Part shown: one piece after another, positions 1 to 7,300 of the stretch
Numbering within the stretch: the first letter of the stretch is position 1
Layout: each line of letters begins with the position of its first letter
NCBI GenBank assembly: GCA_937902285.1
Contig: CALGTB010000283.1
Span: forward strand, 1-16,881
Origin: an uncultured Actinomycetes bacterium
Lineage (GTDB): Bacteria > Actinomycetota > Actinomycetes > S36-B12
Direction of reading: 5' to 3'
Length of the DNA: 16,881 nucleotides
The notes under the pieces: generated by a model
Seen by the model: the letters and a program-made list of their open reading frames with translations, nothing else
What the model was told of the DNA's origin: nothing
Databases searched by the model: none
Position numbers and translations under genes: made by a program

Positions 1-1
1 C

Positions 2-718
2 GAGCGGTGCCTCGACAGCGTGCTGCGCGAGGCACTCGACGACCCCTCCGGAACGGCCTGCGGCCGGTGCTCCGCCTGCACCCGGGTACTGCCCGAGGGC
101 CTGTCGGACCGCCCCGACCCGGTCTACGTGACTGCGGCGCTCGACTACCTCCGCGGCATCGACGTCGTGATCACCCCGCGCCTGCAGTGGGCACCCGGTC
201 TGCCGTGGTCGGGCCGCATCGCCCGCTCGCTCGCCCTCGAGCCAGGGCGGGCCCTGGCCTTCGCCGACGACCCGATCTGGCCGCAGGCCGCCGCCCTGGT
301 GCGTGCGCCCGACGGACCTGTCCCCGCCTGGGCGGTCGACGCCCTCGTGGCCTTCCTCGCATCCTGGAGCGCGACATGGCCGAGCCGGCCCACGGTCGTC
401 GTCCCCGTTCCGAGCACCCGGCATCCCGTGCTCGTCGGAACCCTCGCGCAGCGGATCGGTGCCATCGGGCGGCTTCCGGTCGCCGACGTGCTCACCGTCG
501 TGGGCGACCCGAGCGACGCCGACCTGTCGGCGAAGGCACGCGCTGGCTTCCAGGCAGCACGCCTGAGCCTCGAACCCGGCGTCGATCTGCCCGGCGAGGT
601 GGTGCTGCTTGTCGACGACCGATGGCAGACCGGATGGACCGCGACGATTGCGGGCGCCCTGCTACGCCAGGCAGGCGCCGCTGCCGTGCTGCCCATGGTC
701 CTTCACCAGCAGCCCTGA
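2..718 (+). CDS. recQ: RecQ-family ATP-dependent DNA helicase, C-terminal part (5' end outside window)
   Basis: The frame is open from the window edge, so the helicase motor lies upstream and only 238 residues are visible. The visible part begins in the RecQ zinc-binding subdomain: a Cys at visible residue 3, then CGRCSAC about 18 residues later, giving the four zinc ligands. After a linker comes a domain resembling a phosphoribosyltransferase: VVVPVPSTRHP near residues 131-141 and the PRPP-loop-like LLVDDRWQTGWTAT near 201-214. This C-terminal domain replaces the usual HRDC domain in many actinobacterial RecQ proteins. RecQ unwinds DNA 3'-5' and acts in recombinational repair and fork restart. 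The loop has W-Q-T-G-W-T rather than the V-T-T-G-A-T of active enzymes, so I infer a binding or structural role. The stop is TGA at 716-718. The family call is firm. Confidence 0.87.
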   Translation, partial: ERCLDSVLREALDDPSGTACGRCSACTRVLPEGLSDRPDPVYVTAALDYLRGIDVVITPRLQWAPGLPWSGRIARSLALEPGRALAFADDPIWPQAAALVRAPDGPVPAWAVDALVAFLASWSATWPSRPTVVVPVPSTRHPVLVGTLAQRIGAIGRLPVADVLTVVGDPSDADLSAKARAGFQAARLSLEPGVDLPGEVVLLVDDRWQTGWTATIAGALLRQAGAAAVLPMVLHQQP

Positions 719-768
719 CCTGCGGCATGCATAGCCGGTATTGCCGGGGCTCGTCGGTCCGCGCCCGC

Positions 769-774
769 TAGCCT
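769..774 (+). promoter_or_regulatory. Possible -10 element (TAGCCT) before the aminotransferase gene
   Basis: TAGCCT fits the actinobacterial TANNNT -10 pattern. It would place transcription start near 781 and leave about 30 bases of leader carrying the GGGAGGGA ribosome site. A TTGCCG at 741-746 is 22 bases upstream, too far for a standard -35. It also argues against an ATG at 775 as the start, since that codon touches the -10 box. Weak evidence. Confidence 0.25.
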
Positions 775-810
775 ATGAGGTCGCGGGGCGACGAGGTGCT
801 GGGAGGGACG

Positions 811-2271
811 ATGCCGGACGAGCAGGGAAGCGGCACGTCGCCGTCCTCCGTTCCCATCGTCAAGCCTCCCCTGCTCTCCGTCGAGGAGTCCAAGGCGCTG
901 AGCGTCGAGCAGATGGGGGAGCTCTTCACCGCACACATCAACCCGGGCCAGTACCACTACCTCACGCTCCTCGGCTTCCACCGGATCAAGATCGAGCGCG
1001 CCGAGGGCATGTACTACATCGACCAGAACGGCCGCCGGATCCTCGACTTCTTCGGGGGTTTCGGCTCGGTCGGCCTCGGGCACAACCACCCTCGGCTCCT
1101 CGCTGCGCGCACCCGGTTCCAGGACGAGCGGCGGCACGACATCGCCCTCGCCTTCATGTCGCAGTACGCGGCCGCCCTGTCGTACAACCTGGCCGCGTGC
1201 TCGCCCGGCGACCTCGACATGGTCTTCCTCGGCTCCTCGGGCTCCGAGGCCATGGAGGCAGCCATCAAGCTGGCCGAGAGGGCCGCCGGCCCCCTCCGGC
1301 CCAAGATCGTCTACGCGGAGAACTCCTTCCACGGCAAGACCAAGGGGGTGCTGGGGGTCACCGACGGACGGCTCTACCGCGCCGACTTCACCCTCCCCGG
1401 GAACACCCTGCGGGTGCCCTTCGGGGACATCTCCGCCGTCGAGCGGGCGTTCCGGTCCGATCCCGCCATCGGCACGATCGTGCTGGAGACGATCCAGGGC
1501 GGCGGCGGCATCATCTCGGCCTCTCCGGAGTACTGGCGCCAGTTGCGCGCGCTGTGCGACCAGTACGGCGTGCTGTGGGTGGCCGACGAGGTCCAGTGCG
1601 GCTACGGCCGGACGGGCCGCTTCTACGCCTTCGAGCACTATGGCGTGGTCCCCGACGTGACGGCGCTCGCGAAGTCCCTCGGCGGAGGCAAGGCCGCCGT
1701 CGGCGCGATGATCGCCAGGCGCGACCTGTACATGCGCGCCTACGGAACGCCCGAGACCGCGCTCATCCACGCATCCGCCACCTTCGGTGGCATCGGCGAG
1801 TCGGCCGCCACCGCCATCGAGGCGCTCAACGTCCTCTACGACGAGGCCCTCATCGACAACGCGGCCGACACCGGGGCCTACCTGCTCGAGCGCCTGCGCA
1901 CCCTGCAGCGGCGATACCCCCGGCTCATCAAGGAGGTGCGCGGGCAGGGCCTCATGGTCGGACTCGTGTTCCACGACCTCTCCTACGCCATGCCGGCCAT
2001 GATGCGGCCCGTCCTCGGCCGGTTCGACGAGCGCCTCAAGGGGGCCGTGTCAGGCTCCGTCGGAGCCCTGCTGCTGCGCGACTATGCGGTTCTGGTCGCG
2101 TTCACGGAGTACGACCGCAATGTCATCCGCCTCGAACCACCGCTCATCTGCCAGCGCGAGCATGTGGATATCTTCATCGAGTCGCTCGACGGCCTGCTCT
2201 CGCGTGGGATTGTGGCGATCGTGAAGGACTTCATGAAGGCCAGGCGCCACTCGATGAAGGAAGGCCGCTGA
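811..2271 (+). CDS. Class-III PLP-dependent aminotransferase
   Basis: 486 residues of fold-type I aminotransferase in the acetylornithine/GABA/putrescine group, expected to move an amino group between an amine or omega-amino acid and a 2-oxoacid in the cytoplasm. Visible landmarks are the phosphate-binding GSSGSEAMEAA (about residues 141-151), FHGKTKG, the cofactor Asp in WVADEVQCGYGRTG (D259), and the Schiff-base lysine in ALAKSLGGGK (K288). I start at ATG 811 because GGGAGGGA (801-808) precedes it; an in-frame ATG at 775 lacks a ribosome site. It is about 50 residues longer than a minimal family member, including a leader and an insert after residue 390 containing PAMMRPVLGRFDERL. Neighbours give no pathway, so the substrate is unknown. 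The gene stands between recQ and a hairpin at 2278-2300, so it is probably transcribed alone. Confidence 0.88.
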   Translation: MPDEQGSGTSPSSVPIVKPPLLSVEESKALSVEQMGELFTAHINPGQYHYLTLLGFHRIKIERAEGMYYIDQNGRRILDFFGGFGSVGLGHNHPRLLAARTRFQDERRHDIALAFMSQYAAALSYNLAACSPGDLDMVFLGSSGSEAMEAAIKLAERAAGPLRPKIVYAENSFHGKTKGVLGVTDGRLYRADFTLPGNTLRVPFGDISAVERAFRSDPAIGTIVLETIQGGGGIISASPEYWRQLRALCDQYGVLWVADEVQCGYGRTGRFYAFEHYGVVPDVTALAKSLGGGKAAVGAMIARRDLYMRAYGTPETALIHASATFGGIGESAATAIEALNVLYDEALIDNAADTGAYLLERLRTLQRRYPRLIKEVRGQGLMVGLVFHDLSYAMPAMMRPVLGRFDERLKGAVSGSVGALLLRDYAVLVAFTEYDRNVIRLEPPLICQREHVDIFIESLDGLLSRGIVAIVKDFMKARRHSMKEGR

Positions 2272-2277
2272 CGGCGT

Positions 2278-2300
2278 GACGGGGCCGGGGCTACCCCGTC
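2278..2300 (+). terminator. GC-rich hairpin after the aminotransferase gene
   Basis: A perfect 7-bp stem (GACGGGG at 2278-2284 with CCCCGTC at 2294-2300) and a 9-base loop start 7 bases after the aminotransferase stop. No T-run follows, which is common for terminators of GC-rich actinobacteria. Just downstream is a promoter candidate for the next gene, consistent with two separate units. Confidence 0.5.
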
Positions 2301-2304
2301 GCAC

Positions 2305-2332
2305 TTGCGCACTTCGCCCCATTTCGTAGGGT
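2305..2332 (+). promoter_or_regulatory. Promoter candidate for a leaderless hydrolase mRNA
   Basis: TTGCGC (2305-2310), a 16-base spacer, then TAGGGT (2327-2332). The predicted +1 is 2339-2340, exactly at the ATG of the hydrolase gene. The AGG inside the -10 box is the only ribosome-site-like sequence, so a leaderless transcript explains the start better than a Shine-Dalgarno site. Confidence 0.45.
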
Positions 2333-2339
2333 GGACGAC

Positions 2340-3338
2340 ATGCCGGAGACTCTTCGCCCACCGCACAGGCCCCTGGGCCGATCTCGACGGCGCCTCACGT
2401 GGCTCGTGGCCGCGTCGGTCTCGGCACTGCTCCTCACGGTCCCGGTGGCGCCGCCCGCGGCGGCCGCTGAACTGGACCCGACGATCCTGGGCGCCATCGC
2501 CGCCACGTACAACGGAGGCGACCTCGAGGTCGGTCGGCAGATCAGCTCCACCTCGGCCTACACCCGCCATGCGATCACCTACCGCAGCGGAGACCTGACC
2601 ATCACGGGCGTCATGAACAAGCCGCGCGGCAAGGGACCCTTCCCCGTTGTCGTGCTCGCGCACGGTCACATCGAGCCGTCTGCCTACGTCACCGGACAGG
2701 GCTTCATCCGCGAGCAGGACTGGCTCGCCCGCAACGGGTACATCGCGCTGCACGTCGACTACCGCAATCACGCCGGATCGGACGACGACCCGAAGAACGA
2801 GGTGACCATGCGGATCGGCTACGCGGCCGACGTCATCAATGCGGGATACGCCGTGCGCCGCACCGACCTTCCGTACGTCGACACCACGCGCGTGGCCCTG
2901 CTCGGGAGGTCGATGGGCGGAGGGATCGCGTTCCAGGCCCTGGTGATCCGGCCGGGGGTCTTCGACGCGGCGATCACATACGCCTCGACGAGCACCAACA
3001 TCGGCGACAACTTCAACAAGTGGGGCCGCGAGGATGCCAGCACGGCGCGCCGCATCATCGCCCGCTACGGGACACCCGAGGGGAATCCCGCCCAGTGGCA
3101 GGCGATGTCGTCGCGCACCTACCTCTCCCGCGTCACCGAGCCCGTCCTCATGATCCATGGAACGCGCGACGAGTCGTGCGACATCTCCTGGGCTCGTGCC
3201 ACGCGCGATGCCCTCGAGGAGGCCGGTAAGGACGTGACGCTCGTGCAGTACCGCGGAGCGGGGCACTACCTCTACGGCCCGTGGTCGGACTCGATCCGGC
3301 AGGTCAGCCGGTTCCTGAAGAAGCACCTGGCGGACTGA
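2340..3338 (+). CDS. Secreted alpha/beta hydrolase (prolyl-oligopeptidase/dienelactone-hydrolase type)
   Basis: 332 residues. An Arg-rich start followed by a hydrophobic stretch (about residues 21-38) ending in PPAAAAE is a signal peptide, so the enzyme works outside the membrane. The hydrolase core shows the oxyanion region AHGHIEPSAY, the nucleophile elbow GRSMGGG (S191), the acid in HGTRDES (D277) and the catalytic histidine in GAGHYLYG (H309), in order and with normal spacing. The family includes peptidases, esterases and acylaminoacyl hydrolases; the substrate cannot be read from sequence. ATG 2340 is preferred over the in-frame GTG at 2331 because 2331 falls inside the likely -10 box. 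The gene is flanked by a hairpin upstream and a convergent terminator downstream, so it looks monocistronic. Secretion and fold are well supported; the exact activity is open. Confidence 0.87.
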   Translation: MPETLRPPHRPLGRSRRRLTWLVAASVSALLLTVPVAPPAAAAELDPTILGAIAATYNGGDLEVGRQISSTSAYTRHAITYRSGDLTITGVMNKPRGKGPFPVVVLAHGHIEPSAYVTGQGFIREQDWLARNGYIALHVDYRNHAGSDDDPKNEVTMRIGYAADVINAGYAVRRTDLPYVDTTRVALLGRSMGGGIAFQALVIRPGVFDAAITYASTSTNIGDNFNKWGREDASTARRIIARYGTPEGNPAQWQAMSSRTYLSRVTEPVLMIHGTRDESCDISWARATRDALEEAGKDVTLVQYRGAGHYLYGPWSDSIRQVSRFLKKHLAD

Positions 3339-3354
3339 ACGCCCGAGGATGGCT

Positions 3355-3369
3355 GGCGACCGTGTCGCC
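3355..3369. terminator. Bidirectional terminator between convergent genes
   Basis: GGCGAC (3355-3360), loop CGT, GTCGCC (3364-3369): a perfect 6-bp stem, extendable past a small bulge by GCT/AGC on the flanks. It occupies most of the 32-bp gap between the hydrolase stop and the DUF4436 stop on the other strand, so it can serve both. Confidence 0.5.
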
Positions 3370-3370
3370 G

Positions 3371-4309
3371 TCAGCTGCGCACGTGCAGGTGCGTGCGCAT
3401 CCACGAGTGGACGAGGGCGGACAGGCCCAGGAAGGCGATCACGGTGATCCACAGGTAGGCGAAGACATCGATACCTGAACCGACCGGCGGATCCCCGGGC
3501 AGGTAGAACCGCAGCGCGACCAGGGCGAACAGGAGCCCGGCTGCCCACCCGAGCAGGCTCGAGTCGACATCGTGCTTGCCTGCCAGCGCGGACACGCCGA
3601 CGGTGAACGGGAACAAGGCCACGACGAGCGCCATGCACACCAGGAGGATGGCGAAGAACTGCGTGGAGAACGCACGGCCGAAGGTCACGTCCATGAGCCC
3701 CACACCCCCGGCGGCCTGCAGGGTGCTCGCCCGCGAGTCCCAGCCGTTCACGCCGCCCGACACCGTCAGGTCGACGGGGATGGCCTCGGTCAGGATCTCC
3801 TCGCCGTCGGCTGACGTCTCGACCGCGAACACCTCAATGCCCACGCGACTGGCGTGCTCGTCGAAGGGGTAGGCGGCCGTCTCACCCGTGATGCCGACGA
3901 TGTCCTCCGCAGTCGTCAGCAGGGAGCCCCGCGGGAAGGTGAACTCGTCGGCACCGTCGTTGGCCGAGACCACGATCCGGATGTCGCGGGCCAGGCGCCG
4001 GTCGCTGCGCACGACATCCTCGGACGCCGACTGGAGGTGCAGCCGGATCGTGGCAGCGTGGGCGGCGGTGTCGACCGACACGAGCTCGATACGCACGCGA
4101 GTGTCTGCGGCCGCCTCGCTCATCTGGTCGGTCTCCAGCTGCCCGCCGAAGCTGTAGAAGCGCAGGACGAGCAGGTACGCGATCGCCATGACCGCGAGCG
4201 TCACGGCGACGAGCGGCCACACCCGTGGGGCGGGCCGTTCCGGTTGCGCATGGGCCGCATCGCTGGGAGCCGATCCTCGTGCGCGCACCGTTCCACGATA
4301 ACGGCGCAT
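3371..4309 (-). CDS. DUF4436-family membrane protein
   Basis: 312 residues. A basic, disordered N-terminus (about 1-28) leads into one transmembrane helix (about 30-49, WPLVAVTLAVMAIAYLLVL). Then come about 160 residues of beta-rich extracytoplasmic domain containing YPFDEHASRVGIEVFA, and three C-terminal membrane helices (roughly 212-305) with the signature PGDPPVGSGIDVFAYLW between the last two. This arrangement and the two signatures match DUF4436, known mostly from actinobacteria, with no established biochemical role. I use the ATG at 4309; a GTG directly before it (4312) is equally possible, since GGAA upstream is spaced acceptably for both. It lies 72 bp downstream of the giant exported protein on the same strand, but a strong hairpin lies between them, so cotranscription is doubtful. 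Confidence 0.78.
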   Translation of the reverse strand: MRRYRGTVRARGSAPSDAAHAQPERPAPRVWPLVAVTLAVMAIAYLLVLRFYSFGGQLETDQMSEAAADTRVRIELVSVDTAAHAATIRLHLQSASEDVVRSDRRLARDIRIVVSANDGADEFTFPRGSLLTTAEDIVGITGETAAYPFDEHASRVGIEVFAVETSADGEEILTEAIPVDLTVSGGVNGWDSRASTLQAAGGVGLMDVTFGRAFSTQFFAILLVCMALVVALFPFTVGVSALAGKHDVDSSLLGWAAGLLFALVALRFYLPGDPPVGSGIDVFAYLWITVIAFLGLSALVHSWMRTHLHVRS

Positions 4310-4348
4310 CACCGTTGTTCCGCTGCTGAAGGACTGCTGCCGTGCTCG

Positions 4349-4378
4349 GCGGCCGGAGGACGGCTCGATCCCGGCCGC
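4349..4378 (-). terminator. Strong hairpin downstream of the giant exported protein
   Basis: GCGGCCGG (4349-4356) pairs perfectly with CCGGCCGC (4371-4378) around a 14-base loop. It begins 6 bases after the stop of the 4385-9130 gene in that gene's direction. With 8 G-C pairs it is the most stable hairpin I found in the window. No T-run follows. It probably ends or attenuates transcription before the DUF4436 gene. Confidence 0.55.
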
Positions 4379-4384
4379 ACGGGC

Positions 4385-7300
4385 CTAGGCGGGCGTGGGA
4401 GTCGGCGTCGGAGTCGGGGTCGGTGTCGGCGTGGGAGTCGCTGTCGGAGTCGGTGTCGGCGTGGGAGTCGGGCTGGGCGTGGGCGTCGGCGTAGGAGTCG
4501 GCGTCGGAGGCGCGGCGATCACGAAGGTGATGCTCGCGAACGCCTGGTAGCCGCTCTGTCCCTGGCAGTGGATCTGCACGGCGGTCGTGCCCGCTGCTGT
4601 GGGCGTGCCGCTGACCACGCCGCTCGAGTACCCCGGACCGCTGAGTCCCGGCGGAAGACCCGGGCTCCCATTGGCCAGCACGTAGACCGGGGCGGGCGCG
4701 CCGATGGACAGGGCCGCCGTCGACAGCGAACTGCCGACCGTTCCGTTGATCGTCTGGCTGGCGGGGCTGCACCAGCCGAGGACGGGAGTCGGCCCCGGGG
4801 TCGGTCCCGGACCCGGGCCTGGTGCAGGCGCGGCCGCGATGTTCAGGGTGATCGTCGACGTTGCCGTCCCGATGCTCGAGGCGGCCTGCAGGGTGACGAC
4901 GACAGGGCCGCTCGTGACGGCTGTCGGCGTGCCAGAGACGGCTCCCGTCGTGCGATTCACCGACAGTCCTGCGGGCAGCGCCCCGCTGGCGACCGAGTAC
5001 GTCACCGGCGTTCCGATCCCGGAGGTCGACAGGCTCCTGCTGGCGAGGTACACCCCGACCTGGCCGGAGACCGACTGGCTTGCCGGCACGATGGTCCCCG
5101 TCGCCGGCTCCACGTCGACGACCAGGACCGCCGACGCCGTCGCGCCGGCCGACGAGCCGACCAGGTTGTACTGGCTCGTGACGGGCGCCGTCGGGGTGCC
5201 GGACAGCACGCCGGTCGCCGAGTTGAAGGCGAGGCCGGCCGGTGGTGCCACCGCCACGCCCGACTGGGTGAGCGAGTACGACACGACCTGCCCGGCGGGG
5301 AACCCGATCGCGGTCAACGGGGTCGACGCGAGGCTACTTCCCTCCACGCCGGTGACGGTCTGAGTCGGTGGCTGCACCGACGCTGTTCCCGTGATGCTGA
5401 TGGTCACGAGCGCGGCGGCCTTCGCGTCGTCGCCTTCCGCCGTCACGACGTAGACCACGGGCGGCTGCTGCGAGGTCGGCGTGCCGGAGATCGCACCGGT
5501 GGCGGCGTCGAGCACGAGCCCGGCCGGGAGGGCCGGGGTGACCGTGAACGTCGGGGCATCCCCCAGCCCGCGGGCCGCGAAGCCCTTCGGCGGCGCCGAC
5601 GGCACCGACTGGCCCGCAGTGCCGTCGATGACCCAGGAGGATGGGTCGAGCGAGCCCTGCCCGGTGATCCGCAGGGTGAAGTCCGATATCGCCGACGCAG
5701 CGCCCTTCTCTGCCCTGACCTTCATCGAGGTCAGGGCCAGGCCATGGGTTGGGGTCCCGGACAGGACGCCCGTCGAACGGCTGAACGTCAGGCCAGCGAC
5801 CGTCTGCACGGGCTGACCGGTCACGTCGAGCGCCGCGGGCAGCGGCACGCCGCGGGAGTCGAGCAGCGTGTAGGCCAGCTCACCCTTCGCCGGGAACCCG
5901 GTCGCACGCCACTCCTCCATCTGGCGCGCCTGCGGATCCCTGCCGAAGCGCACGGGGACGACGCGCTGGCCGGCCTGCGCCACGACGGCCTGCGTGGCCG
6001 GCTCGAGAGCGGGTGCGCGCGTGGCCGTCACCGGCGTGCAGCCGACGGGGTCGCCGAGCCGGATCGTCCAGCCGTCCATCTGCTGGTACGACAGCAGCGG
6101 GCTCATGGCCGATGGGAGCATCGTGTCGCCGTACGGCATGCCGTAGATGACCGTCCACTCGAGCGAGTTCGGGTAGGTCGGGTTGTTGCGGTAGAAGCGG
6201 TTGGCATTCTCGACGATCACCGCCTGGAAGGCGTTCCACGCGTATGGCCCCGTCGCCCCGCCCTTGTATGCGGGCTGGGCGTTCGCGAGCGCCTGGCTTC
6301 GCGGATCCACGGTGAACGTGGCGGTCTGCGGGCCGGTGTCGTACGGCGTCGCCACCTTCGGCGAGCCCCACATCCCGTTGGCGAACGGCACGATGAAGTC
6401 GCGGTAGATGGTCTTCACCGTGTTGCTGTAGGTACCGCTGATGAGTCCCCCGTCGTCGTTCCAGTCCGTGGGGCTGTAGCCGGCCCCGCTCGGCGCGAAA
6501 GCGTTGAACGGACCGTCCTGCGCGTACACGCCGAAACCTGTGCCGCCATGGGTGCCCTGCGCGGAGATGCCGGCCCCCTCCACGAGGATGGTGGGACCGG
6601 GGATGGCCTTTCCGCCGGGGTTCGCGGAGTTGCCCCCGCCGATGGTGCCCTGCAGCACCCACACGTCGCTGACGGACGCCGCGGCCCCTGGCGGGGTGTA
6701 CGACGAGTTGTACGTCGCGGTGTAGTTCATCACGCCGTTCTGGTACTCGAATCCCTTCGGCGAGTTCCCGATCACGTCACTGATCTGGAGCGTGTGGCCC
6801 TCGACGGCCGACGCGTACGACGCGATGGACGGATAGGCCAGCGGCAGCTTGGACGCTCCCACGATGCCGTTCATGTTCGCGGTCTGGGTCGTCGTCCATG
6901 GGCTGCCCGGGGCCGGCGGATTGGGCGTGCCCGCCCACTTGACCACCTTCGTCATGTCAGCGCCGGAGTCCGCCACTGCCTTCACGAGGTCGACGAAGCA
7001 GCCGGTGTCCTGGTAGGAGCCGTCGATGTACTGCTTCTGCCACGACTGCGTGCTCGTCATCATGACGCCGAGCTGGTCGATGAGCGTGAGGTCGGAGCTG
7101 AACCCACTGGTGGTGTAGGAGAACTCGATGAAGCCGAACTTGACGTCCGTGCTGGTCACCGGGTCCGGGGGTGCCGTGGTCTTCTTGTTGAGGAAGAAGA
7201 TGTCACCGCTCTTGAACACCGGCGAGATTGTCACCGTCCTGCAGTGCGTCGCGGGCTGAGGACACGTGGGCAGTGAGGTGAAGGCCACAGTGCGCCAGCC

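Noticed and set aside
741..2279. 512-codon plus-strand frame overlapping the aminotransferase
   Set aside because: Other-frame shadow: rich in Arg, Pro and His, no motifs; the aminotransferase frame has all catalytic residues.
4388..4510. Short regular repeats considered as a CRISPR-like array
   Set aside because: Units are 6 bp with no spacers, and the tract is in frame with the Pro-Thr tail of a protein.
3882..4772. Minus-strand frame with Asp-Ser-His-Ala-Asp-type repeats that looks like an acidic repeat protein
   Set aside because: It is the alternate-frame reading of the Pro-Thr repeat DNA, out of phase with the supported gene, and runs across the terminator hairpin.
3854..7276. A 1140-codon open frame on the plus strand opposite the giant protein and DUF4436 genes
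   Set aside because: It is the antisense shadow of two well-supported minus-strand genes; its product is Arg/Gly/His-rich without motifs, as expected from opposite-strand reading of GC-rich codons.
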